Assembly: GCA_927405585.1 (NCBI GenBank)
Contig: CAKMJS010000095.1
Coordinates: 1 to 34,209, forward strand
Source: an uncultured Desulfosporosinus sp.
Lineage (GTDB): Bacteria; Bacillota; Desulfitobacteriia; Desulfitobacteriales; Desulfitobacteriaceae
Direction: 5' to 3'
Length of the DNA stretch: 34,209 nt
Shown here: one piece after another, positions 26,259-33,821 of the stretch
Layout: the number at the start of each line of letters is the position of its first letter
Numbering within the stretch: position 1 is the first letter of the stretch
The notes under the pieces: model-generated
What the model was told of the DNA's origin: nothing
The model's database searches: none
What the model saw: the letters and a program-made list of their open reading frames with translations, nothing else
Translations under genes and position numbers: made by a program

Positions 26259-27428
26259 ATGAAAACATTTATGGGGTACCGCAGACCCAAAGGCCTGCCT
26301 GGAGTAAGGAACATGGTTGCGATCATTCCTTCGGTTTTTTGTGCAAACACTGTTGTGCAACGGATTTGTGATCAAGTTACTGGAACGGTTTGCTTTCCGC
26401 ATCCAGTAGGTTGTTCTCAGGTAGGAAATGATCTAGAACTTACAGCTAAAACTTTAAAAGGGCTTGGAAGACATCCTAATTTTTACGGAGTAGTTATTAT
26501 TGGGCTTGGTTGTGAACGTTTTAAGCCTGAAGAACTTGAAGCTAGCATTAAAGAATGGGATAAACCTGTGGAAAGTGTAGTTATTCAGGAGGCAGGGGAT
26601 ACCCTTAAAACTATAGAACAAGGTGTTAGAATTGCTCAAAGAATGGTTGCGGAAGCTGCCAAACAACAGCAAGAAGAGTTTCCGATTTCAGAAATCTGTC
26701 TGGGTCTAAAATGTGGAGGGACAGATGCCACATCCGGAATCGCAGCCAATCCTGCCTTGGGTTGGGTGGCTGACCAGATTGTCACAGCAGGAGGCAGGGC
26801 TATCTTAACCGAAGTCACTGAACTTATTGGGGCAGAGCACGTTCTCGCTAAAAGAGCGGTGGACGAACAAGTCGCCAAAGATATTCTAGAGACAATAACC
26901 AGAATGGAAGAAAAGCTTAAATTAGGAACAGTCCATAATGATTTACAGAATCGCTCCCAGTTGATCTCGCCAGGAAATGAAGATGGCGGGGTAACGACTG
27001 TGTCAGAAAAAGCCTTGGGAGGAATCCACAAAGGTGGAACAGCACCAATAAGCGGTGTACTCAAATACGGAGAGGCCATCAGCAAACGGGGGTTGCATAT
27101 TCTGGATTGCCCGGGGCATGACGGAGAAGCGGTGACTGGTCTTATTGCTTCGGGCTGCCAGATTGTCGGATTCACCTCAGGTAGGGGAACGCCAACAGGT
27201 TTTGCAGGGGTCCCGGTAGTCAAGATTACAGGCAATAACAGAACATACGAACGTATGAAGTTCAACTTAGATTTCAATGCCGGTGGAGTCATTGATGGGA
27301 AAAGTATTCCTGAAGTCGGGGCGGATCTGCTAGAAATATTTATAAAAACTGCTTCGGGTGAGCCTACCAAAGCCGAAATGATTAGAGGCAATGAGTTATT
27401 CTGTGTCACCAGAAGTTATGGTGGATAG
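26259..27428 (+). CDS. Large subunit of UxaA/SuyB-type lyase
   Basis: This 389-residue protein matches the C-terminal catalytic part of altronate/galactarate dehydratases and SuyB: GYRRPKGLPGVRN, FCANTV, HPVGCSQ, GLGCERF, LKCGGTDATSG, LDCPGHDGEAVTG and SGCQIVGFTSGRGTPTG. The conserved Cys and His residues fit an iron-dependent lyase that removes water or sulfite from a 2-hydroxy-acid. I chose the ATG at 26259 with AAAGGGG five bases upstream; the frame is open back to 26121 but overlaps the small subunit and adds residues the family lacks. Together with the TTT transporter and activator this suggests a dedicated import-and-lyase route. In known sulfolactate utilisers, suyAB can sit beside a TTT importer. 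Confidence 0.85.
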   Translation: MKTFMGYRRPKGLPGVRNMVAIIPSVFCANTVVQRICDQVTGTVCFPHPVGCSQVGNDLELTAKTLKGLGRHPNFYGVVIIGLGCERFKPEELEASIKEWDKPVESVVIQEAGDTLKTIEQGVRIAQRMVAEAAKQQQEEFPISEICLGLKCGGTDATSGIAANPALGWVADQIVTAGGRAILTEVTELIGAEHVLAKRAVDEQVAKDILETITRMEEKLKLGTVHNDLQNRSQLISPGNEDGGVTTVSEKALGGIHKGGTAPISGVLKYGEAISKRGLHILDCPGHDGEAVTGLIASGCQIVGFTSGRGTPTGFAGVPVVKITGNNRTYERMKFNLDFNAGGVIDGKSIPEVGADLLEIFIKTASGEPTKAEMIRGNELFCVTRSYGG

Positions 27429-27483
27429 ACCCTTGTATCGAAGAACAATCACTTGTTAATTGCTTTCCTTAACCTCCTTCTTA

Positions 27484-27508
27484 TAGGCTGTCGCAGTGCG
27501 ACAGCCTA
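27484..27508. terminator. Hairpin between convergent genes
   Basis: TAGGCTGTCGC pairs with GCGACAGCCTA around a three-base turn. It ends two bases before the stop of the minus-strand small gene and about 55 bases after the large lyase subunit. T-runs are short, so it is a moderate shared terminator. Confidence 0.65.
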
Positions 27509-27510
27509 AT

Positions 27511-27774
27511 TTATATCTTGTAAAGATACCATTTACAAGTATTAAGCTCATATTTCAGCTCAAATATCTTAAGAATGCCGTTAACTTCTCCCTGACAACG
27601 AAAAAGCAGCATGCGATTACCTGCAATATTTTCCTCGGTTCTAAAAAGTATCTGACTTACTTTTATAGTTTTATAAGTTTTATCTTCAGTTAGAATTCTG
27701 TACCTCAAAGGGTGAGGGATTCCATCCTTGGTGAACCAGGCTATAGATTCTATGGGTTGCATGCAAATTTTCAT
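27511..27774 (-). CDS. Small conserved-looking protein downstream of Y-family polymerase
   Basis: This 87-residue, mostly beta protein starts with MQPIESIAWFTKDG. It contains a paired pattern IKVSQILFRTEENIAGNRMLLFRCQ and FELKYELNTCKWYL, and has no membrane segment or signal peptide. I cannot assign a named family. It is cotranscribed with the polymerase gene 26 bases upstream and has a strong GAGGGGGA ribosome binding site, so it is a real gene and probably part of the damage-induced unit. It does not look like the YolD proteins that often accompany Firmicute polymerases. Confidence 0.75.
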   Translation of the reverse strand: MKICMQPIESIAWFTKDGIPHPLRYRILTEDKTYKTIKVSQILFRTEENIAGNRMLLFRCQGEVNGILKIFELKYELNTCKWYLYKI

Positions 27775-27800
27775 GATGTATCCCCCTCGATTAAATTAAG

Positions 27801-29054
27801 TTAGAGAATACTAGACATCATAGGGTATTCTTCTGTTTCGATAACCCCGCCGCTTAGGGGCTTTAAGCCACTGCAAAGAAAGGCAGAGCGGAAGACTGAA
27901 TGAGAACCGTATCTTAAACGGATAGTATCTATGGCCTGATCGATAAGCTTTTGTTTCTCGATGTCTTTCTCAAAGAGTGAAGGTTGGAAGAGAGTATTGC
28001 TGCTAAGCTCTGAAACACGTAGCCCTAGATGACGGATAGGTTCACCCTGCCATAGTTCGGTGAGTAGTTGACAGGCTATTTGATGAATTACAGAGGTACA
28101 ATCGGTAGGAATATTAAGTTTCCTTTGATGGGAATAATAGAAAAATTCCTTAGTTTTTAGGGAGACTGAGATTAAGCTAGTACAAAAAGCATCCTGTCTA
28201 AGTCGCATCCCAACAGTCTCGGCAAGTGATAATAGGACAAGCTGGGCAGTGCTTTTGTCTTCGACATCAAAGGATATGGTGGTAGAGTTACCCATCCCTT
28301 TAACAGGGATTGAGTCATTATATCTGACAGGGGAATCATCCCGGCCATTAGCGTAGTTCCATAGCAAGAGACCATAGCTCTTGAGATACCTTCTAAGGTC
28401 ATCAGGATTTTCAGAAGCGAGATCCCCTATAGTATGTATCCCTCTATCCCAGAGTTTACGAGAAGTGGCTCTACCTACCCCAAACAGCTCCCCTACAGGG
28501 AGAGGCCACATTTTAGAAGAGATTTCGTCTGGAAAAATAGTATGAACTCTATCAGGTTTTTGTAGTTCTGACGCCATCTTAGCTAATAACTTATTAGAGG
28601 ATATCCCTATATTGACGGTGAAGCCCAATTTTTCCTTGACTTCGTCTTTTATTCTATAAGATGCTTCTAATGGATCTCCCAGAAGCTTCTCCATGCCGGT
28701 AAAGTCCAAAAAGAATTCATCAACTGAATATTGCTGAAGTAGAGGTGAATATTCTTGGAGCAACTCTTTAAGTGCCATGCTGCATTGTCGATAAAGGCTG
28801 TAATTAGGGCTAACTATTAGAAGGTTGGGACATTTATTTCTAGCAGAAAATAAAGTCTCACCAGTTTGAATCATAAACTTTTTAGCAGGAATGGATTTAG
28901 CTAGAATTATCCCATGACGCGTCTCTGGATCTCCTCCTATTGCTGAGGGAACGGTACGTAAGTCTAAGGAATCTCCGTGCTGTATTCTATGACAAGCCTC
29001 CCAAGAGAGATAGGCTGAGTTTACATCTATATGGAAGATGAGGCGCTTATTCAT
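27801..29054 (-). CDS. Y-family translesion DNA polymerase (DinB/UvrX-like)
   Basis: This 417-residue Y-family polymerase has catalytic acids in FHIDVNSAYLSWE (Asp10) and YSVDEFFLDF (Asp112-Glu113), a fingers motif with KSIPAKKFMIQTGE, a helix-hairpin-helix-like FGVGRATSRKLWDRGIHTIGDLA, and a little-finger domain. The C-terminus lacks an obvious beta-clamp motif at the extreme end, though SLFEKD near residue 367 may serve. DVNSAYLSWE in place of the DinB-type DMDAFFASVE places it nearer the UvrX/YqjW branch. The ATG at 29054, nine bases after AAAGGA, is preferred to TTG 29063. A LexA-type box lies upstream, indicating SOS control. Confidence 0.9.
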   Translation of the reverse strand: MNKRLIFHIDVNSAYLSWEACHRIQHGDSLDLRTVPSAIGGDPETRHGIILAKSIPAKKFMIQTGETLFSARNKCPNLLIVSPNYSLYRQCSMALKELLQEYSPLLQQYSVDEFFLDFTGMEKLLGDPLEASYRIKDEVKEKLGFTVNIGISSNKLLAKMASELQKPDRVHTIFPDEISSKMWPLPVGELFGVGRATSRKLWDRGIHTIGDLASENPDDLRRYLKSYGLLLWNYANGRDDSPVRYNDSIPVKGMGNSTTISFDVEDKSTAQLVLLSLAETVGMRLRQDAFCTSLISVSLKTKEFFYYSHQRKLNIPTDCTSVIHQIACQLLTELWQGEPIRHLGLRVSELSSNTLFQPSLFEKDIEKQKLIDQAIDTIRLRYGSHSVFRSAFLCSGLKPLSGGVIETEEYPMMSSIL

Positions 29055-29092
29055 AACATTCAATCCTTTTGAATTAGATTCTTAAGTGAACT

Positions 29093-29126
29093 TATTATAT
29101 CAGAACATATGTTCGATGGGAAGGAG
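29093..29126 (-). promoter_or_regulatory. SOS-controlled promoter with LexA (DinR) box
   Basis: GAACATATGTTC at 29103-29114 matches the Firmicute LexA box CGAACNNNNGTTCG, with the outer G on one side. On the minus strand a TATAAT lies three bases after it and a weak TTCCCA at the right distance before it. The operator therefore sits between -35 and -10 of the polymerase promoter and would block it when bound. Confidence 0.85.
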
Positions 29127-29245
29127 ATAAGACTAGGGAATTTTTAGCATTGATATGGATATGATATGCTTGATGCAACATTCGTCAGACTGGCAGTACA
29201 ATAACCGTCAATAATAATGTTATCGACTACAAGGAGAGAATAAAA

Positions 29246-30376
29246 ATGACAAAAAAAACATTGGGAAAATCTTTAATTGGGGTATCGTTAATATGTTTGC
29301 TAGTATTTTTAACAGGATGTACACCTACTCCAAGCGAACCGGGTAACCAGAACGAAGAAGAATTTACTAAAGAAGAAATCCAATCAGCATTATCTTCCAA
29401 AGGAGATGAAGTTTTTCAAATTACTTGGTCTACAGAGGAGAAAATGGTCGTCTATATCCAAGCAGGTAAGCCTGAAAAAGAAGGGCTGGATGAAGCATAT
29501 CTCTGGAAAGTTGGCGAAGAAGAAGCCAAGTTTGTTAGAGACGTTTCTCCAACTACCCATGGGTTTGCTTGGTCGCCTGACAGCAAATACTTTCTAATCA
29601 GTGAGAAGCTGGGTGAAGGTGGAATTAATAGTATTGTTAAAGCCGATACTCTACAAGAAGAAACCTATAAGCCTAAAAGTTTTGGAATTCCTGTCTGGAG
29701 TCCAGACAGCTCAGCAATTGCTTATGGGAATGAGTTCCATGAGTATGGAGAGAGTTGGGGGTTTTTAGAAGTATATGAGCTAGGTCAAGAGGAAAGTGAG
29801 TATGTCTGGAAAACACGGGGTTACCTATATAAAGTAGAATCCTGGGATAAAGAAGGGAACATAGGTTACACGGAAATAAACGACCAAGGTAAGGAAACCA
29901 AGAAGACTACTAAAAATATTAAACCAAGTATCTCTGGCGTCCATCTCGGAGACAGTAAAGCACAAGTAGAAGCAGCCTTGGGTAAGGATTACAAGGAGAC
30001 TTCCCCCGGTGAAGAGGTTGGACATTTTCCTGAACAAGTATTTAGATGGGATTATGATGGATACACGATATTTATCGGTGCTGAATCGGGAGGAGTGTTA
30101 GAATTAAATGCAACCTCTCCTCAGGCTGAAACCAATTTAGGCATAAAAATGGGAGATACGGCCTCTAAGGTGTTTGAGGTTTATCGACCTAGATATATTG
30201 AGCCTGAGAGTATCCACGGTGGTAAGCTCTATGGTGTGTTTAAGGTCGAGGGTGCTGCAGCTTTGTTCTTTAGCTTTGATTTAAAGGAAGGGCAGACACT
30301 TGAGAATATTAAGCCAGAGAATAAGGTTGAAAGGATAATGTTAACTTATCCGGAAATAATGGATGATTCATTTTAA
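29246..30376 (+). CDS. Lipoprotein with partial beta-propeller and C-terminal repeat domain
   Basis: This 376-residue protein has a lipobox LTGC (Cys25) and an acidic linker. It contains two or three propeller-like blades (ITWSTEEKMVVYI, FAWSPDSKYFLIS, PVWSPDSSAIAYG; about 55-200). From about 227 there is a domain ISGVHLGDSKAQVEAALGKDY with a second related element LGIKMGDTASKVFEVYRPRY near 300, as in other Firmicute surface lipoproteins. It is anchored outside the membrane and the function is unknown. AAGGAGAG precedes the ATG. It is monocistronic and ends at a terminator. Confidence 0.8.
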   Translation: MTKKTLGKSLIGVSLICLLVFLTGCTPTPSEPGNQNEEEFTKEEIQSALSSKGDEVFQITWSTEEKMVVYIQAGKPEKEGLDEAYLWKVGEEEAKFVRDVSPTTHGFAWSPDSKYFLISEKLGEGGINSIVKADTLQEETYKPKSFGIPVWSPDSSAIAYGNEFHEYGESWGFLEVYELGQEESEYVWKTRGYLYKVESWDKEGNIGYTEINDQGKETKKTTKNIKPSISGVHLGDSKAQVEAALGKDYKETSPGEEVGHFPEQVFRWDYDGYTIFIGAESGGVLELNATSPQAETNLGIKMGDTASKVFEVYRPRYIEPESIHGGKLYGVFKVEGAAALFFSFDLKEGQTLENIKPENKVERIMLTYPEIMDDSF

Positions 30377-30401
30377 GAGTAGAGTCTTGGTATTAAAGAG
30401 T

Positions 30402-30443
30402 AACCCGGGAGCAATATTAAAAAAGCTTCCGGGTTTTATCTTT
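30402..30443 (+). terminator. Intrinsic terminator after the lipoprotein gene
   Basis: AACCCGGGAGC pairs with GCTTCCGGGTT (one G-U pair) around a 12-base A-rich loop, then TTTATCTTT. Confidence 0.85.
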
Positions 30444-30500
30444 ACCTTATTTATATTTCATTTTCTAATGGCATCTAGCCGATACTGAGTGTTGCAAAGT

Positions 30501-30540
30501 AAAGAACCGTCCCCTACTTTAAAGAACCGTCCCCTACTTT
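30501..30540. repeat. Two tandem copies of a 20-bp GAACCGTCCCC motif
   Basis: AAAGAACCGTCCCC followed by TACTTT occurs twice back to back with no mismatch. It lies 6 bases from the cheR stop codon, between convergent genes. Flanking AGTAAAG and CTTTACT are inverted. It encodes nothing obvious. From memory, similar GAACCGTCCCC motifs recur in intergenic DNA of several Clostridia-class genomes, and no function is established. Confidence 0.85.
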
Positions 30541-30546
30541 ACTACT

Positions 30547-31341
30547 TTACTGTTTCTGATAGAAAAAGGAGGAAACTGGTTTCAAGCCCAGATGGTTTTT
30601 GCCAAATAAGTGTTCCGTACTGCCAGTAAAGAGTATGCCACCGGGGTTTAGGGAATCGGCAAATTTTTTATAGAGCAGATCTTTAGCATCATCAGTAAAG
30701 TAAATAACTACATTGCGACAGGCAATAAAGTCAAATCCTTGTTCAAAGCTATCAGTTAACAGGTTATGTTCACGGAAAGAGATATTCTTCTTCAAGTTGT
30801 CCTTTACCTGATATCGCCTGTCTTCAAGTGTAAAGTATTTTTGCAGAATATGTTCAGGAGTGCTAGCAAAATCTCTTTCATCATAACTGCCAAGTTGAGC
30901 TTGTTTTAAGACGTTGATATCAATGTCTGATCCTGAGATGTTATACTTAGCGCTGGGAAAGTGTTCATTCATAATAATTGCCATGGTATATGCTTCCTGG
31001 CCAGCAGAACAACCAGCGCTCCAGAGTTTAAGCATATGTTTGTTTTGAACAAGATCAGGAATAATCTTGCTTTGGAAAACATCCCACAACTTAACATCTC
31101 GAAAAAACTGAGTGACGTTAATTGTCAGATGTTTGAAGAAAGCATCGTACAGTTTAGGATCTCGACTGAGGGCTTTAAGAAAGCTCGTATAGTCATCTTT
31201 ATGATTATGAGTATTCATAAAGTTGTTTATCCTGCGTTTCATCTGGTTTTCTTTATAGAAATTCAAATCAAGGCCGCTTAAAGTATGAAAATCCTTAACA
31301 AATTTCTCATAACAGTCGATATTAATAAAGTGATGACTCAA
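30547..31341 (-). CDS. cheR: Chemotaxis protein methyltransferase
   Basis: This 264-residue protein is CheR, which uses S-adenosylmethionine to methylate glutamates on chemoreceptors. It has the N-terminal helical domain (about 5-75, LDLNFYKENQMKRRINNFM) and LTINVTQFFRD. The SAM-binding segment is LKLWSAGCSAGQEAYTMAI, and FDFIACRNVVIYFTDDAK and GGILFTGSTEHL follow. The C-terminal NWETF-type pentapeptide-binding tail is not expected. The TTG start is supported by GGAGG seven bases upstream. It follows yaaR after 13 bases and fits the flagellar genes at the window end. Confidence 0.93.
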   Translation of the reverse strand: MSHHFINIDCYEKFVKDFHTLSGLDLNFYKENQMKRRINNFMNTHNHKDDYTSFLKALSRDPKLYDAFFKHLTINVTQFFRDVKLWDVFQSKIIPDLVQNKHMLKLWSAGCSAGQEAYTMAIIMNEHFPSAKYNISGSDIDINVLKQAQLGSYDERDFASTPEHILQKYFTLEDRRYQVKDNLKKNISFREHNLLTDSFEQGFDFIACRNVVIYFTDDAKDLLYKKFADSLNPGGILFTGSTEHLFGKNHLGLKPVSSFFYQKQ

Positions 31342-31354
31342 GGTGTTACCTCCA

Positions 31355-31798
31355 TTATGCTAATAAGTCTATAATCAGACCTTTGATTTCATCTATTTTA
31401 GCTAGTATTTTTAAGGGTTCGGCTTGTGAAGATAGTACTTGCTCTCCAAGTTGTTCCAAGGCACGATTGATTTTAGTTACCCTAGCCATAACTTTAGGTT
31501 GGCCACGATAGTCCCAAAAAGTTTCTTCCTGCATAGTGCGAGCCTGACCCAAAGTGGATTTGAGAAAACTTTTAACCATCTTCTTAAATTCCAGCAGATC
31601 TTGTAGAGAAAGGCTTTCTGCGAGTTTTTTCCCCTGATTTTCTAATTTATTTAGAAAAAGTTGAAGTTCTTTACTCTCAAGCTGACGGGTATGTGATAAG
31701 ATATTGCTAAAATTAGCTTCTCTTTTCTCCGTCTGAGACTGAGGAGCAATAGTTAAGGATTTAGTTTGCTCAGAATTATTTATTCTAAGTGGTGACAT
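31355..31798 (-). CDS. yaaR: YaaR family (DUF327) protein
   Basis: This 147-residue, mostly alpha-helical protein has the DUF327 pattern: FSNILSHTRQLESKELQLFLNKLENQGKKLAES in the first half, LLEFKKMVKSFLKST, and RVTKINRALEQLGEQVL near the end (each part quoted in short form from residues about 30-125). The function is unknown in the family. It lies in flagellar or chemotaxis neighbourhoods in several Firmicutes, as here beside cheR. GGAGG is seven bases before the ATG. It is divergent from the M28 peptidase with only 27 bases between start codons. Confidence 0.8.
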   Translation of the reverse strand: MSPLRINNSEQTKSLTIAPQSQTEKREANFSNILSHTRQLESKELQLFLNKLENQGKKLAESLSLQDLLEFKKMVKSFLKSTLGQARTMQEETFWDYRGQPKVMARVTKINRALEQLGEQVLSSQAEPLKILAKIDEIKGLIIDLLA

Positions 31799-31825
31799 AG
31801 ATTTTCCTCCTAGAAAGGGTCTAAG

Positions 31826-32869
31826 ATGAATACAAGACGTACATTTATAAAATTTCTATCTTTTTTTGGAGCATTGATTGTTCCCTGGACTATCCTGCCC
31901 CAAAAGTGGTCCCAAAGTCTTAGCCTCTTGGCCGGCAAACCTTCGATTAAGCTTGATATAGCTCAAGCTGAAGGAGCGGATGGCTCCGATAGGATTGCTA
32001 CCGAGATTTTAGGAAAAAAGGGGTTTGAGGATATCCAGGCCCTTTGCCAGGTTGATATGCAAGGACGCAGAGCTGGTACAATCGGACAAACTAGAGCCCT
32101 TGTCTACCTTGGAGAGCAGGTTAGGGAACTCCAACTTGAGTCTTTCGGAGACGAAAACTATCTACAGACTTTTGCTATCCCAGTAATGGAGGAAAGAGTG
32201 ATTAATGGCAGAGCACTTTTCCGCCCCAAACAAGTGAATGCTGCATCTGTTTTAGCTGCTAATCTTCTAGCGGGAATTAAGGGGATGAACCAAAATGAAA
32301 CTATTATTATTTCGGCTCATTATGATCACTTAGGTATGTATCAGGGAGAGCTTCACAGAGGAGCTAATGATAACGCCTCCGGTGTAGGTTGCATCCTAGA
32401 AGTGATGAGGCGTTTGGTCCAAGAGAGCTTGGCAGGTGCTACACCGAGGGTCAATGTTGTAGCAGCATTTTGGGGTGCTGAAGAAATGGGATTTCTAGGT
32501 TCTAAATATTTCGTCAAAAATCCCACAATTCCTCTTTCAAATATCAAAACAGTGATTAATTTCGACACTATAGCCGCTGGCTCGAAAGAAGAATTTATTT
32601 TCTGGACTCCGAAGGATAATCCGCTAACAGAAATTATAAATAATGTCGTACAAAGGAATGGAGCTAAGATAGAAAAAGACGATGGTAAGGGTCATAAGAG
32701 TGACGACTCATCTTTCTTAGACACTCAGATTTCAGCCATTACCGTTCTAAGTCGAGAGTGGCTTTGGAACAATCATACCCCAGAAGATGATATAACCGTT
32801 ATCAACCAAGAAAAACTTGAACTCGCATGTGATATTCTTTATGATGTAGTTAAAGAATTGGCATACTAG
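31826..32869 (+). CDS. Tat-exported M28-family zinc aminopeptidase
   Basis: This 347-residue protein has a twin-arginine signal (TRRTFIKFLSFFGALIV) followed by an M28 peptidase domain. The co-catalytic zinc ligands are visible: His in SAHYDHLG, bridging Asp in GANDNASG, catalytic Glu-Glu in WGAEEMGFLGS, Asp in INFDTIA and His in NNHTPEDD. It should cleave N-terminal residues from peptides outside the membrane. The short N-terminal part before the catalytic core (about 55-145) fits the M28 lid/PA-like region in reduced form. AAAGGG lies before the ATG. It is monocistronic. Confidence 0.87.
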   Translation: MNTRRTFIKFLSFFGALIVPWTILPQKWSQSLSLLAGKPSIKLDIAQAEGADGSDRIATEILGKKGFEDIQALCQVDMQGRRAGTIGQTRALVYLGEQVRELQLESFGDENYLQTFAIPVMEERVINGRALFRPKQVNAASVLAANLLAGIKGMNQNETIIISAHYDHLGMYQGELHRGANDNASGVGCILEVMRRLVQESLAGATPRVNVVAAFWGAEEMGFLGSKYFVKNPTIPLSNIKTVINFDTIAAGSKEEFIFWTPKDNPLTEIINNVVQRNGAKIEKDDGKGHKSDDSSFLDTQISAITVLSREWLWNNHTPEDDITVINQEKLELACDILYDVVKELAY

Positions 32870-33023
32870 GTAATATTTAAAGGTATTAGAAGCATAATAG
32901 AGATAGTGGACAATAATTAGCTATAATCATTGTTTTTGAGTTTATAGTTGTGCTGGGTGATTTTCGATAAATCTAATGTATACAGATAGAAAATAAAAAT
33001 AATTTTTCAGGTTGGTGAGTGTT

Positions 33024-33302
33024 ATGAAAATTGATGGAATTTCTCCCGTAAGCGGTTTACATCCTATTAGCAAAACTTCTCCAGTAAGCCGCGAAAATAA
33101 AAGCTCTGAGCAAGATAAAGTCGCTGTATCTGACAATGCTCAAGTTTTTCAAAAGCTTATCCAGAAAGCGAAGGAATTACCAGATATTAGAGAAGATAGG
33201 GTTAAAGCAATAACTGAACAGATTGCTCGTGGAGACTTCAGTCTCGACAGTGATTCTATTGCAGAGAGCATGCTCTCCTCCGATGAGACGGAGGGAAAGT
33301 AA
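33024..33302 (+). CDS. flgM: Anti-sigma-28 factor FlgM
   Basis: This 92-residue protein starts MKIDGISPVSGL, the usual FlgM N-terminus, with a disordered Ser/Lys-rich middle. The C-terminal sigma-binding helices are VSDNAQVFQKLIQKAKELPDIREDRVKAITEQIARGDF (residues about 38-75), followed by SIAESML. It holds the flagellar sigma factor inactive until the hook is complete. ATG 33024 is preferred to the in-frame TTG at 33012. It abuts flgN with no gap. Confidence 0.88.
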   Translation: MKIDGISPVSGLHPISKTSPVSRENKSSEQDKVAVSDNAQVFQKLIQKAKELPDIREDRVKAITEQIARGDFSLDSDSIAESMLSSDETEGK

Positions 33303-33788
33303 GTGCTCGAAATAAATAATTTAGATATCAACCTGAAAAAACAGACTCAGCTTTATAAGGAACTAATAGAATTTGAAATACAAAAGCAGGAGTCCCTTGT
33401 CAACAACAACATTCAGAAAATAGAAGAGATAACCGTTCAAGAGGAAAAGATTCTGCTCCAACTCAGTCGCTTGGAAGATGAGCGACTCCACTGGGCAGAA
33501 TTTTTTGGCAAAGAGATTGGAAAAAGAGCGGAAGAAATTACTTTAGCTGACTTAGTCGAAAGTTTTCCTGCTCTAAAAGATGTACGTACAGATTTGGAAA
33601 AGGAAATAGTTAAGTTAAAGGATCTGCATGAAACTAATACAAAATTATTAGAAAATGCTGTAAACATAGTCAACGTTACTATCCAGTCTTTAACTAATGA
33701 AAGACAGACAACTTATTCTAATCCTAACAATAAAGCTAAGAAAAAAGAAGAAAAGCGTAATGTAAGTTTAATAGATAGAAGTATTTAA
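33303..33788 (+). CDS. flgN: Flagellar chaperone FlgN
   Basis: This 161-residue coiled-coil protein has long helices over about 10-60 and 75-130, matching the FlgN chaperone that delivers FlgK and FlgL to the export gate. Its GTG start directly follows the flgM stop, indicating translational coupling. flgK begins 33 bases downstream, the classic order. Confidence 0.85.
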   Translation: MLEINNLDINLKKQTQLYKELIEFEIQKQESLVNNNIQKIEEITVQEEKILLQLSRLEDERLHWAEFFGKEIGKRAEEITLADLVESFPALKDVRTDLEKEIVKLKDLHETNTKLLENAVNIVNVTIQSLTNERQTTYSNPNNKAKKKEEKRNVSLIDRSI

Positions 33789-33821
33789 GCGTAATACTAT
33801 ATATTCAAAGGGAGAAAAGAT

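Noticed and set aside
26636-27409. Minus-strand 257-codon frame under the large lyase subunit
   Set aside because: It is the complement of a well-conserved enzyme gene and shows no domain or ribosome binding site.
32870-33023. Sigma-28 (SigD) promoter before flgM
   Set aside because: A CGATAA -10-like string is present near 32961 but no TAAA lies at the right distance upstream, so support is too weak.
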